The notes under the pieces are model-generated. The model made no database searches and was not told the DNA's origin. It saw only the letters and a program-made list of their open reading frames with translations. Below, piece after piece: positions 27,159 to 36,029 of a stretch of DNA of 64,000 bases; the stretch's first letter is position 1, and each line of letters starts with the position of its first letter. Made by a program: the position numbers and the translations under genes. This DNA is from Rubripirellula reticaptiva (GTDB lineage: Bacteria; Planctomycetota; Planctomycetia; Pirellulales; Pirellulaceae), in the NCBI RefSeq assembly GCF_007860175.1, contig NZ_SJPX01000001.1, positions 1,178,001 through 1,242,000 on the forward strand, given 5' to 3'.

Positions 27159-27160
27159 CT
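27085..27160 (-). repeat. Nested inverted repeat at the HIT gene end
   Basis: AGTCACGC (27085-27092) is the exact complement of GCGTGACT (27153-27160). Between them TTGCGTA (27114-27120) is the exact complement of TACGCAA (27139-27145). The stop codon of the HIT gene lies in the outer arm. A folded RNA of two stacked stems is possible. It could be a terminator without a T-run, or a small structured element. Confidence 0.45.
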
Positions 27161-27497
27161 AACCCGGCGGCCAAGTCAACTTGCGGCCGCCCATGACATG
27201 AAAATGAAGGTGGGGGACTTCTTGGCCGCCGTCGTCGCCACAGTTACAGACAAGCCGGTAGCCGCCCGTCAGACCTTCGGCGGCGGCGACTTGGGACGCG
27301 ACGACGACACAGCGGCCAATGATTGCTTGGTCTTCGTCGTTTAGGTCGGCGAGGGAGACGATTTCCTTTTTGGGGATCACCAGAAAGTGTGTCGGTGCTT
27401 TGGGGCTGATATCGCGAAAAGCCAGGCATAGGTCATCTTCGTGAAGGATATCAGCGGGGATCTCGCGTGCGATAATTTTTGTGAAGATCGATGGCAT
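27159..27497 (-). CDS. HIT family nucleotide-binding protein
   Basis: A 113-residue protein from ATG 27497. The frame extends to GTG 27539, but the family normally begins at the MPSIFTKIIAREIPA segment. The histidine-triad motif HLHFHV is near the C-terminus, and HEDDLCLAFRDISPKAPTHFLVIPK is the usual nucleotide-pocket region (here seen as two adjoining pieces). Bacterial HIT (Hint) proteins hydrolyse purine nucleoside phosphoramidates or adenylated residues. The length is as expected. It is a housekeeping gene of low specificity, and its neighbours give no more hint. Confidence 0.92.
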   Translation of the reverse strand: MPSIFTKIIAREIPADILHEDDLCLAFRDISPKAPTHFLVIPKKEIVSLADLNDEDQAIIGRCVVVASQVAAAEGLTGGYRLVCNCGDDGGQEVPHLHFHVMGGRKLTWPPG

Positions 27498-27623
27498 GAG
27501 TTTAGAAAGTTTGGCGTTTTTGGGATTCGGAGTCACCATTCTAACTTAGGCGGTAACCGAGCAGCGTTTACGCGTGTCATGGTTGCGGGAAGTTTGTTTT
27601 TTTGCTTTAGAAAGTAATGCGTC

Positions 27624-29015
27624 GTGGAAGAAGCGTTTAACGGGTGGATGTTGGCGGGCGGTGCCGCGGCAGTCACGATTTTGGCGACCGGCTGGGGGCA
27701 TGTGAAAAGCCTGTATAGCCAGATCGCCGGACGAGTCGTTGTCAAAATCACGACCAGTGGTTTCCAGGCCGACGCAATCCTGCTGTACATGAAGCACCAC
27801 TTCACCGCGTCGCGGTTTGGGCCGCGAGCCTATGTGGGATGGAAGTTGTTCGTCAGGCCGAAGTCGCGTGTGCAGTTGGTGTCGATGGAAATCGCACCGC
27901 CGACGGGGCGTCTGTATTGGCAAGGTTGGCGACCAATTTGGGTTGCCAAAAGCAAAGATGGGTTGGGCGATATGGAAGAAGGTTTGCAGGCCGCCGATTA
28001 TGACTATCAAACGATTTCCATCACCTTCCCGCGGGGCACGATTGACCCCGACACACTGATCACCGACGCAACGAATTTCTTCAACGATCAAGTCCGCGAC
28101 TACGAATCGACCGGCGGTCGACGTCACTCGATCCGTTTCGTGCACGGCACCGCTGGCAACACGGCGACGATCCAGATGAAGGGCAAGAGCGGCGGCGGCA
28201 GCCCGACCAGCAGCAGCGACATTCGCGCCTGTCTGAGCCATCGGCCGCTCGGTTGGTCGTTCTCGGACTTCGGCAGCGATCCGGGCGAAGATATTTCAGC
28301 GGTGGACCGATTGGCGCTGGACGATGTAACGCGAGACTTGGTTTGCGAAGCCGGTCGTTGGCGACAAACCGAACAGTGGCACCAGGAACGCGGACTGCCA
28401 TGGCGACGCGGTTATCTGTTGCACGGCGAACCTGGTACCGGCAAGACTGCGCTAGCTCGCGCGATGGCGGAAGACTTGGACTTGCCGATTTTTGTCTACG
28501 ATTTGGCGACGCTTAAGAACGACGAACTGCTAAAAGCATGGAACCAAATGTTGGCTGAGGTGCCGTGCATGGCATTGATGGAAGACCTTGATGCGGTTTT
28601 CGATGGTCGCAAGAACATTGCGGTTCAAAGTGGACCTGGATTGACGTTCGATTGTTTGCTGAATTGTTTGGACGGTGTCCAGCGAGCCGATGGACTGATG
28701 GTGATGATCACGACCAATCATTTAGACAAAATTGATCCTGCGATCGGGCAACCCGGTGCGATCGGATCACGCCCGGGACGAATCGACCGCGTCGTATCGA
28801 TGGGGCGTCTGGACGACGAGGGACGCCGCAAATTGGCAAATCGGATCTTGCACGATTGGCCGCAGTGGATCGATGACATCTGTCACGCCGGTCAAGGCGA
28901 CACGCCGGCTCAGTTCCAAGAACGATGCGGCCGGTTGGCGCTTCGGCTTCACTATGGCGAGGCTGACGCCGATGCTGTTGCAGGTGCCGCGGTAGCCTCG
29001 GGTGAACGCCGATAA
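27624..29015 (+). CDS. BCS1-like AAA ATPase
   Basis: A 463-residue protein starting at GTG 27624. One N-terminal hydrophobic segment (about residues 8-24) is followed by a beta-rich region of some 200 residues that occupies the place of the BCS1 N-domain. The AAA module starts near residue 255. It has the RRGYLLHG entry, Walker A GEPGTGKT (268-275), Walker B CMALMEDLD (315-323) and a sensor-1 TTNH. Mitochondrial BCS1 inserts the Rieske protein; the role of bacterial relatives is unknown. The 3' end overlaps the convergent glycosyltransferase gene by 64 bases. Three regulatory genes lie behind it, but no bc1 subunit is nearby. Confidence 0.8.
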   Translation: MEEAFNGWMLAGGAAAVTILATGWGHVKSLYSQIAGRVVVKITTSGFQADAILLYMKHHFTASRFGPRAYVGWKLFVRPKSRVQLVSMEIAPPTGRLYWQGWRPIWVAKSKDGLGDMEEGLQAADYDYQTISITFPRGTIDPDTLITDATNFFNDQVRDYESTGGRRHSIRFVHGTAGNTATIQMKGKSGGGSPTSSSDIRACLSHRPLGWSFSDFGSDPGEDISAVDRLALDDVTRDLVCEAGRWRQTEQWHQERGLPWRRGYLLHGEPGTGKTALARAMAEDLDLPIFVYDLATLKNDELLKAWNQMLAEVPCMALMEDLDAVFDGRKNIAVQSGPGLTFDCLLNCLDGVQRADGLMVMITTNHLDKIDPAIGQPGAIGSRPGRIDRVVSMGRLDDEGRRKLANRILHDWPQWIDDICHAGQGDTPAQFQERCGRLALRLHYGEADADAVAGAAVASGERR

Positions 29016-30496
29016 ACTTCGGCATAGTTCGCAAACACATCATCATGATTTCCGTAGTTGCGCACCAGTTCGCATGCGTACGCAGCGACCATGTCTTCCG
29101 CGAAATCGCGGCGTCCAAAGATGTAGTAGTCCGTTGGGATCTCGGCGCTGTCAAAGTACATCGGATGGCGACATGCTAAGATCACGTCGCGGCCCGCCGC
29201 ATAGGCGGGCAATGAAAATTCAGGGCCAACTGTCAGCGTCGCATCAGCCGGCAGATCGTCCAAAATATTTCGGACGAATCGCGGGCTTGCGTACACGTCA
29301 TCACCAAATTTGGTCGCGTAAGTCATTACGGCACGGCCACCGCTGCCGGGTAGCATCGCAGCCAACAAGATCGCAGCGGCAAACGTTCGCAGCGAAGTCT
29401 TGTTGGCTCGGCCGCGGATGACGGCGATATCGAACTGTCGTGCCACGTATGCGAAAGCGATCCACCCCAGCGACGCGCTGTAGCACCAAAACCCTTGGAC
29501 CGGATGGTCGCCCAAACAAGCCGTCAGTAGGTACACGCTGGAAATCCCGAGCACCGTGATCGTTGTCGCGGCGCGATCACGTTTGTTCCACGCTAAGAAA
29601 CTGATCGCAATGAGTCCAAACAATAGCATCGAGAACTGGATCGGATGCGCGCGGTCGATCAGCTGTGGTGTCTGGTGCGAAAATGAATCCCAAGGCATCA
29701 CAAATCGGCTCAGCAATCCCGGCCCGGCCGGCCGCAAGATGTTGCCGACGAATTGCGATCGAAACAGGTCAGGCCGCATCAAAATTAACGGTGTCCAAGT
29801 CGCAAACGTTGCCGTAACGCTGATTGCGAACACTGCCACACGGCGAACAATTCCAATTAGATTCTCGGCGTTCCATGCGATCCAAATGGTCATTTGAATT
29901 CCGAACACAATCGCAAACGGATGCGACAACGCGGCAAGTCCGACGCTGATTCCTGCCGCGATGATCCACCTTGTTTGGTATTGCTGGCGGCTAATTGCAC
30001 CGCAATACACCGCCAGCAAACCAAGCATTCCGCACAGCATGTCGGGCCGCGCAACCATGGCTGGGAAGAAACACAGCCGCGAACATGAATAGATGGCAGC
30101 TGCTAAGATTGCCAGTCGGCGATCTTGAAAGAATGCTTCGGCGATTCCGAACGTCAATACGATGGAAACAATAGCCGCGACCAACGAAGATAGCCGTGCC
30201 GTTCCGTAGTTGCCGGCAAAGATTTCAAAGAACGGTGCTTGCGCATAAAACGAAAGCGGCGGCTGGGCGAACAACATTTCATCGGCGCCGATAAAAACAC
30301 TGTCCGGATCGGTTGCTCGTGCATAGGGGACGCGTGGGATGCCTTCGTTAGCAATCGTCAGCCCAGGAATGCCGTACCATTCTTCGTCCTGTCCGCCGGG
30401 CGAGAGCAACGCGGTTGGAAGTCGAACTAATATGAACAACAAGACAACGATCATCATTCCGATGCCGGCCCCGTCGGTACGCTTTAGCGGTTTCAT
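28952..30496 (-). CDS. GT-C (ArnT/PMT-type) membrane glycosyltransferase
   Basis: A 514-residue protein with about ten to eleven membrane helices. The first external loop carries the acidic pair in GGQDEEWYGIPG, where GT-C enzymes of the GT39/GT83 type bind metal and lipid-linked sugar. FAQPPLSFYAQAPFFEIFG-like text in the next loop is also typical. These enzymes move a sugar from a polyprenyl phosphate to protein, lipid A or another lipid on the outer side of the membrane. The gene is divergent, with 30 bases between starts, from the methyltransferase and GT2 genes. A GT2 of polyprenyl-phosphate type would supply its donor. The acceptor is unknown. Confidence 0.82.
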   Translation of the reverse strand: MKPLKRTDGAGIGMMIVVLLFILVRLPTALLSPGGQDEEWYGIPGLTIANEGIPRVPYARATDPDSVFIGADEMLFAQPPLSFYAQAPFFEIFAGNYGTARLSSLVAAIVSIVLTFGIAEAFFQDRRLAILAAAIYSCSRLCFFPAMVARPDMLCGMLGLLAVYCGAISRQQYQTRWIIAAGISVGLAALSHPFAIVFGIQMTIWIAWNAENLIGIVRRVAVFAISVTATFATWTPLILMRPDLFRSQFVGNILRPAGPGLLSRFVMPWDSFSHQTPQLIDRAHPIQFSMLLFGLIAISFLAWNKRDRAATTITVLGISSVYLLTACLGDHPVQGFWCYSASLGWIAFAYVARQFDIAVIRGRANKTSLRTFAAAILLAAMLPGSGGRAVMTYATKFGDDVYASPRFVRNILDDLPADATLTVGPEFSLPAYAAGRDVILACRHPMYFDSAEIPTDYYIFGRRDFAEDMVAAYACELVRNYGNHDDVFANYAEVYRRSPEATAAPATASASASP

Positions 30497-30526
30497 TTCA
30501 GTTCTTTTGGTTTCGGCGGACTCGGT

Positions 30527-31483
30527 TTGAACGATTTCGAATGCCCATTATGCGAACGAGAACTCATACCGCTACGGCACCAAGTTCGGGACGCCCAAAC
30601 CGGCGAAGCATTTGACATTGCTGGATGCCCTGTTTGTGGCCTGGGCGTCACCGCCGGGATGCCCAACGATTTGGACCAATACTATGGCAAGGAATACGTT
30701 GGCCGGCGTCACGGGTTCACCGCTTCGATGTGCGATCGCCGTCGAATCCGAATCATCCGCGGACTTGTCCAAACGTCTGCGCCGGCGAAATTGCTGGACG
30801 TTGGTTGTGGTGACGGAACGTTTTTAGGTACAGCGATCCAGGCAGGATACGCTGGGATCGGTGTGGAACGGTTCTCGAGTATCGCTGCGGATGCCGGATT
30901 GCCGGTGAAAGCGTCGCTCGACGAGACAGCGTCCGAGTCGCCTTTCGACATCGTTACGATGTGGCATGTGCTAGAACATCTGCCCAATCCCGGTGAAGTG
31001 ACCGAGCAGCTTCGTGGCCAGATCGCGGACAATGGAGTCTTGGTGATCGCGGTTCCCGATTTCGGAAGTCTGCCATCGAGACTTGTTGGACGTTTTTGGT
31101 TGCATTTGGATGTGCCCCGTCATGCGTATCATTTCACAACTGAATCATTAACAAAGTTGTTGTCGGATCGTGGTTTTGACGTTGAGTTTTTTCGCGGTTC
31201 AGAGTTCGAATACGATTTGCTGGGTTGGTCATCGAGTGCCATCGATGCGTTGGGCGGTGAACCGAATCTGTTGTTCAAATTGTTGACGGGTCGGTCGACA
31301 AAAACTGGTCGACTCGGCCGGATCGCTGCACTAGCGTTAGGTGCTGTTTTGTCGGTGCTGGGTGCGGTGCCCGTGTTGATTGCCGGCTGGCTTGGCCGTG
31401 GCGGAACGTTGATTGCAATTGCTCGGCCCAAGTCAGCTAACATCAGGGTTATGTCCGAAAAATTGGAAGGTCGAATTGTTTAA
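30527..31483 (+). CDS. Zinc-ribbon SAM-dependent methyltransferase with membrane tail
   Basis: A 318-residue protein starting at TTG 30527, the only start that includes the zinc ribbon. The ribbon uses C6, C9, C34 and C37 (CPLC, CPVC). The class I SAM motif LLDVGCGDGTFLG is at about residues 89-101 and MWHVLEHLPNPGE at about 144. The C-terminal 60 residues contain a long hydrophobic stretch (ALALGAVLSVLGAVPVLIAG), probably one or two membrane helices. Ribbon plus methyltransferase is the layout of sugar and polyketide-linked methyltransferases in surface polysaccharide clusters. The GT2 gene overlaps its end by eight bases, so the pair is translated together. Confidence 0.83.
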   Translation: MNDFECPLCERELIPLRHQVRDAQTGEAFDIAGCPVCGLGVTAGMPNDLDQYYGKEYVGRRHGFTASMCDRRRIRIIRGLVQTSAPAKLLDVGCGDGTFLGTAIQAGYAGIGVERFSSIAADAGLPVKASLDETASESPFDIVTMWHVLEHLPNPGEVTEQLRGQIADNGVLVIAVPDFGSLPSRLVGRFWLHLDVPRHAYHFTTESLTKLLSDRGFDVEFFRGSEFEYDLLGWSSSAIDALGGEPNLLFKLLTGRSTKTGRLGRIAALALGAVLSVLGAVPVLIAGWLGRGGTLIAIARPKSANIRVMSEKLEGRIV

Positions 31484-32252
31484 CGAAAAGAAAGTCGTTG
31501 TCGTGATGCCGGCCTATAACGCGGCAAAGACCATTGAGAGAACTTATGACGAAATTGACAAGCGTCTGGTCGATGAAGTCGTCTTGGTTGACGACGCAAG
31601 CAGCGACGACACTGCCAGCGTCGCGGCGGCGCTAGGAATGCATGTGCTTCGGCATCCTGAAAACCGTGGCTATGGCGGCAATCAAAAGACCTGTTACAAA
31701 GCAGCAATTGAATTGGGGGCGGACATCGTCGTGATGGTTCACCCTGACTATCAATACACACCTAAACTGCTGCCGGCGATGGTGTCGCTGATTGGCAGCG
31801 GGCTGTATGACTGTGTGATTGGCAGTCGTATTCTTGGCGGCGAAGCGCGAGAAAGTGGGATGCCGATTTGGAAGTACATCGCCAATCGATTTCTGACGCT
31901 CGTTCAAAACGTATTGATGGGTTCCAAGTTGACGGAATTTCACACGGGCTATCGCGCGTTTTCCCGAGACCTGTTGTTGACGTTACCGCTTGAGGAGAAC
32001 TCGGACGATTTCGTTTTCGATAACCAAATGTTGTCGCAAGCCATCTACTTTCGATTTCGCATGGGCGAGGTCTCTTGCCCGACAAAGTACTTTGCCGAAG
32101 CGTCGTCGATCAATTTTAAGCGTTCGTGTGTCTACGGCTTGGGATGTTTGTTGACCGCAGCGACGTTCCGCTTGAACCGGTTAGGGATTTTGCAATCGAG
32201 CATTTTTGCAAAAGAAGGACGCCGGCTAGTGACGGAGTCGAAAGCGGACTAA
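31476..32252 (+). CDS. Family 2 glycosyltransferase, dolichyl-phosphate mannose synthase type
   Basis: About 258 residues. The start is placed at TTG 31476 because GGAAGG lies at 31465-31470, five bases upstream, and the text from there (MFNEKKVVVVMPAYN) is the family's N-terminus. The GT-A fold motifs are VVVMPAYNAAKTIERT, VDDASSDDT and ENRGYGGNQKTC, with HPDYQYTP as the metal-binding region. Enzymes of this type charge a polyprenyl phosphate with a sugar, which a GT-C transferase then uses; the gene across the divergent promoter is one. There is no C-terminal membrane anchor. It overlaps the methyltransferase stop. Confidence 0.88.
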   Translation: MFNEKKVVVVMPAYNAAKTIERTYDEIDKRLVDEVVLVDDASSDDTASVAAALGMHVLRHPENRGYGGNQKTCYKAAIELGADIVVMVHPDYQYTPKLLPAMVSLIGSGLYDCVIGSRILGGEARESGMPIWKYIANRFLTLVQNVLMGSKLTEFHTGYRAFSRDLLLTLPLEENSDDFVFDNQMLSQAIYFRFRMGEVSCPTKYFAEASSINFKRSCVYGLGCLLTAATFRLNRLGILQSSIFAKEGRRLVTESKAD

Positions 32253-32298
32253 CGGATCGGCTGCGATCGGTTAGCCAAGTCTGAAGCCAACGCGGTTG

Positions 32299-34335
32299 TT
32301 ACTCACCGGACGTAGGCATGCCGAGTTGCCGCATCTTTCGGTAAAGATTCGAACGATGCAGTCCAAGTCGGCTGGCTGCGTCGGTCATGTTGCCGCCGCT
32401 GGATTGGATCGCCCGTTCGATGTGTTCGACTTGGAACAATTTTGTTGACTCGCTCAATTCGATCGGCATGTCGATCCGACAAATGCCGCCATCGCGGTTG
32501 ATGTTTGCTCCGGTCAGACTCAAATCGTCTGACTTGATGATGTCGTCGCTGGTCAAATAGCAGATGCGTTCGATCGTGTTACGAAGTTCGCGAATGTTGC
32601 CTGGCCAAGGGTGATTTCGCATCGCACTTTTCGCGGCTTCGCTCCACGTCGGAACCTGCCGACCAATTTGGTAGCAAAATTGTTTCAAAAAGTGATTGGC
32701 CAGCAGCATTACGTCGTCGCCACGCTGGGACAACGGGGGCAACGTCAATGAGACCACGTTCAAGCGGAAGTACAGGTCCTCGCGAAACCGGCGTTCGCGG
32801 ATCAGTTCTTCGAGCGGTTGGTTCGTCGCCGCGATCACTCGCACGTCGACAGGAATCGGTTGTGATCCGCCGACTCGCACGACTACTTTTTCTTCCAGCA
32901 CTCGTAGCAATTTTGCTTGACCGCCCGGACTCATGTCGCCGACTTCGTCAAGAAAGAGTGTTCCGCCACTTGCCAATTCAAACTTGCCCACGCGAGTCTG
33001 GTTGGCATCGGTGAACGCACCCTTTTCGTGTCCAAACAGCTCGCTCTCGAGCAGTGTTTCGACCAAGGCCGCACAATTGACTGCCACGAATGGGCCGCTG
33101 CGACGCTTGCTCTCGTAGTGAACGTGACGCGCGAGCACTTCTTTACCTGTTCCGTTCTTGCCGAGGATTAGAACCGACAAGTCTGTGTTGGCGACTTTGT
33201 CGGCGCTGCGGCGAACGTTTTCAACCGACTCGTGATTGCCCACAAGCGGACTCGACGATGCGGCATCGTTGACCAATCGGTCGCGGGATTCGACGAGCCG
33301 GCGACGAGTCCGCAAGGACTCGATCGCGACTGCTGCGTGAGTCGCCAAGTCGGCCAACAAGACCGCATCGAACTCGTCAAAGTCGCCATCGACTCGGTTG
33401 ATCGCTTCGAAAACGCCGATCAGTTCATCGCGTTTGTTTTCGTCTTGCCCGCGAGACATTGGCACGGCAACGAGAGATTGCGTTCGAAAGTCGAGCGTTG
33501 CGTCAACTTTGCGATTCACTCTCGCTTCGTCGTCAGACCCTGCGTTCCAAATCTTTCGTTCGCCGCTGCGAAGGACTTCCCCCACTACCCCTGCGTCATC
33601 ATCGACTTCAAGCGAACTACCTTTGATGCCAAGCGCGGGCCGACCGATAAGTTTGCTGCGGCGACGGTCCCACAAGAAAATACTAGCGCGTTCGCACCTC
33701 AGCAATTGAGTGGCGGTATCGGCGATCTCTTTCAACAGTTTTTCATCATCGTCAAGTCGTTGCCATTTCGCGGCTGAGGCTAAGACGGCAGATAGCTGCT
33801 CGATCCGGCGCTGTTGACGTTGATGCGTTTCGATTCGGTGCAGAGTCGTGGCAAGCAGTTCAGCTGCGCAAGTGATTCGTCGAATGCGACTGTTTGATTC
33901 ACTGCTGTCGCCAAGCTCGGCCTCGCCAAGACGAACCACCAGCGCCGACGACGCGACAAGTTGATTACCAGTCGATGAGGTTTGGACGTTGCTTGGCATC
34001 GCAGTGATGCACCAGCCATCGGACAATTGTGTCGACATCGTTCCTGAATGCGACCGGTCGATCACGTCACCAATCAATTGCGTAGGGACATCTGTCATGT
34101 CGCCGACCCACGGACAACAGGCCCAGGTTCCACGGTGCTGTTTGACTAGTCCACCGACTTGGCTGCCTACCAGATGCAACAGATTCGGTAGCACGGTTGT
34201 CGCAAATGTCGGCGAGGAGAGGTCGATTTGTTCGGTTGCTGCGAGTTCGAGTGCCAACCGCAGTTCGTTGGTGGCCGGATCAATAAACGCCGGATCAATA
34301 GATTCAGATGATTGTGGCACAGAAAGACTCGACAA
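32299..34335 (-). CDS. Sigma-54-dependent transcriptional activator with GAF domain
   Basis: A 678-residue regulator. The N-terminal 180 residues are of unknown type. A GAF domain follows at about residues 190-350, with QSLVAVPM and the [12 protein letters not shown] end. The AAA+ domain has the Walker A GKNGTGKE, an [15 protein letters not shown] loop, FLDEVGDM (Walker B), and [11 protein letters not shown]. The C-terminus is a Fis-type helix-turn-helix ([20 protein letters not shown]). The loop reads GAFTDA where the sigma-54-contacting motif is classically GAFTGA. The target operon is unknown; it is divergent from fabI with a 187-base gap. There is no receiver domain, so input is a small ligand or protein through GAF. 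Confidence 0.9.
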   Translation of the reverse strand: MSSLSVPQSSESIDPAFIDPATNELRLALELAATEQIDLSSPTFATTVLPNLLHLVGSQVGGLVKQHRGTWACCPWVGDMTDVPTQLIGDVIDRSHSGTMSTQLSDGWCITAMPSNVQTSSTGNQLVASSALVVRLGEAELGDSSESNSRIRRITCAAELLATTLHRIETHQRQQRRIEQLSAVLASAAKWQRLDDDEKLLKEIADTATQLLRCERASIFLWDRRRSKLIGRPALGIKGSSLEVDDDAGVVGEVLRSGERKIWNAGSDDEARVNRKVDATLDFRTQSLVAVPMSRGQDENKRDELIGVFEAINRVDGDFDEFDAVLLADLATHAAVAIESLRTRRRLVESRDRLVNDAASSSPLVGNHESVENVRRSADKVANTDLSVLILGKNGTGKEVLARHVHYESKRRSGPFVAVNCAALVETLLESELFGHEKGAFTDANQTRVGKFELASGGTLFLDEVGDMSPGGQAKLLRVLEEKVVVRVGGSQPIPVDVRVIAATNQPLEELIRERRFREDLYFRLNVVSLTLPPLSQRGDDVMLLANHFLKQFCYQIGRQVPTWSEAAKSAMRNHPWPGNIRELRNTIERICYLTSDDIIKSDDLSLTGANINRDGGICRIDMPIELSESTKLFQVEHIERAIQSSGGNMTDAASRLGLHRSNLYRKMRQLGMPTSGE

Positions 34336-34522
34336 GGCTTGGGGGAGTGAGCGTGTCGGCTCACATCACGTGGTATGGGACGATGAGTTGGTATTAGAAA
34401 ATTGCTGGGCTAGATGGCGATTGATGGGATCTGAATTGAAGGTAAATAGACGAACCCCAGGGATTGGCGGTATGTTGGTGCTTTGACGTACCGTTTTAAG
34501 AACCAAATAGGAAACACTGCAC

Positions 34523-35338
34523 ATGCAATTCGCCGGAAAAAAGGGACTCATCCTCGGAGTCGCCAACGACCATTCCATTGCTTGGGCGATCGCAAAGCAA
34601 ATCATGGACGCCGGTGGTGAATGTGGTTTTACTCACTTACCTGATCGTCCGGATGATGAACGCCAACGCAATCGCCGCCGTGTTTCTCAGTTGACCGACA
34701 AGTATGAGAACGCAAAGTTCCTTGTACCTCTTGATGCGCAGAATGACGACAACATCCGCACTGTTTTTGAAAAAGCAGCGGAAACGTTTGGGAAAATCGA
34801 CTTTTTGCTGCATTCCATCGCGTTCGCCGATCGTGACGATCTGTCCCGCGACACGGTTTACACCTCGCGAGAAGGCTTCAAATTGGCGATGGACGTTAGT
34901 GTCTATACACTGATCAAATGTACCGCTGAGGCCAAGGAAATTATGAACCCCGGCGGTGCGATCGCTACGATGACCTACTTTGGTGGCGAGAAATGTGTGC
35001 CCGGATACAACGTGATGGGGATCTGCAAAGCGGCACTTGACGCGACCGTACGCTATTTGGCGTACGACATGGGCCCACAAGGGGTGCGAGTCAATGCGTT
35101 GTCGGCGGGTCCGGTTCGGACGTTGGCTGGCCGTGCCGCAGGCGTCGAGGAAATGTTGACCCTGTACGAGCACATGGCACCGTTAGGCCGAAATGTCAGC
35201 CACGAAGAAGTCGGTCGCACCGGTGCATTCTTGCTGAGCGAAAACAGCGAAGGAATTACTGGCGAGATTTTGCACGTCGACGGTGGCTATCACGCAATGG
35301 GCAGCCCCGGCCGTTTGTTAAACAAGTTGAAGTCGTAG
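34523..35338 (+). CDS. fabI: Enoyl-ACP reductase (NADH)
   Basis: A 271-residue short-chain dehydrogenase-type enzyme that reduces enoyl-ACP in fatty acid elongation. The N-terminus has the FabI nucleotide loop LGVANDHSIAWAIAK, in place of the usual GxxxGxG. The catalytic residues are Y152, Y162 and K169 (Y-x6-K within GYNVMGICK). HSIAFADRDDL and VRVNALSAGPVRTLA are further family motifs. The length is normal. It is a single-gene unit followed by a hairpin terminator. The start is ATG 34523. Confidence 0.95.
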   Translation: MQFAGKKGLILGVANDHSIAWAIAKQIMDAGGECGFTHLPDRPDDERQRNRRRVSQLTDKYENAKFLVPLDAQNDDNIRTVFEKAAETFGKIDFLLHSIAFADRDDLSRDTVYTSREGFKLAMDVSVYTLIKCTAEAKEIMNPGGAIATMTYFGGEKCVPGYNVMGICKAALDATVRYLAYDMGPQGVRVNALSAGPVRTLAGRAAGVEEMLTLYEHMAPLGRNVSHEEVGRTGAFLLSENSEGITGEILHVDGGYHAMGSPGRLLNKLKS

Positions 35339-35355
35339 CATAACCGCCGTGCCGG

Positions 35356-35379
35356 CCGTCTCGCCCGAGCGCGAGACGG
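35356..35379 (+). terminator. Terminator hairpin after fabI
   Basis: A nine-base-pair stem, CCGTCTCGC with GCGAGACGG, closes a six-base loop 17 bases after the fabI stop. No T-run follows. The stem is GC-rich and isolated, and the next gene begins 57 bases further, so it probably ends the fabI transcript. Confidence 0.6.
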
Positions 35380-35435
35380 TGAGCCTAAAATGACGATTCT
35401 CTGATCCACAACTTCTAACCCTTTGATTCCTTACG

Positions 35436-36029
35436 ATGGTTCGCACTGCTAGCACGATGTTGCCCTTGGGCACGACCGCCCCCGCATTTGAGTTGACCGG
35501 AACCGACGGAAAGGTGGTCTCGATTGATCAGTTCGACGGTGCCAAAGCATTGCTCGTGATGTTCATGTGCAACCATTGTCCGTACGTCATCCACGTTGCC
35601 GACGAATTGGCGACCCTGGCTAATGACTATGCCGATCAAGGAGTCGCGTTTGTCGGGATCAACAGCAATGATGCCGAAAAGTATCCGGACGATTCGTTGG
35701 AAGCGATGGTCAAAGAAAAGGCGGCGAGAGGCTACCCTTTCCCCTATCTGTTTGACAGCGATCAGAGCGTCGCTATCGCGTACTCGGCGGCCTGCACACC
35801 GGACTTCTTTCTATTCGACGCGGACAAGCGGTTGGTCTATCGCGGTCAACTCGATTCCAGTCGTCCCAAGACTGACATTCCTGTGACCGGCAATGACTTG
35901 CGTGCTGCGATCGATGCCGTCATCGGCGGGAAGCTGCCCACCGCTGACCAACGACCGTCGATCGGTTGTAACATCAAATGGAAAGATGGTAACGCGCCGC
36001 AGTACTTCAACCCGCAAGGCTCTGCGTGA
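35436..36029 (+). CDS. Thioredoxin-fold redoxin (AhpC/TSA-like)
   Basis: A 197-residue protein. It starts with a redoxin-type N-terminus (LPLGTTAPAFELTGTDGK). The active site is MCNHCPYV at about residue 48, with a CxxC pair in place of a single peroxidatic cysteine. A cis-proline region follows (YSAACTPDFFLFD). Proteins of this group act as thiol-disulfide oxidoreductases or thioredoxin-like peroxidases. There is no signal peptide, so it is cytoplasmic. The stop overlaps the GTG of the next gene (GTGA), giving translational coupling with the toroid protein. Start ATG 35436, or ATG 35457 with seven residues fewer. Confidence 0.88.
   Translation: MVRTASTMLPLGTTAPAFELTGTDGKVVSIDQFDGAKALLVMFMCNHCPYVIHVADELATLANDYADQGVAFVGINSNDAEKYPDDSLEAMVKEKAARGYPFPYLFDSDQSVAIAYSAACTPDFFLFDADKRLVYRGQLDSSRPKTDIPVTGNDLRAAIDAVIGGKLPTADQRPSIGCNIKWKDGNAPQYFNPQGSA

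Noticed and set aside
32250-32274. Hairpin between the convergent GT2 and sigma-54 activator genes
   Set aside because: The arms contain mismatches and there is no T-run; too weak to list as a terminator.
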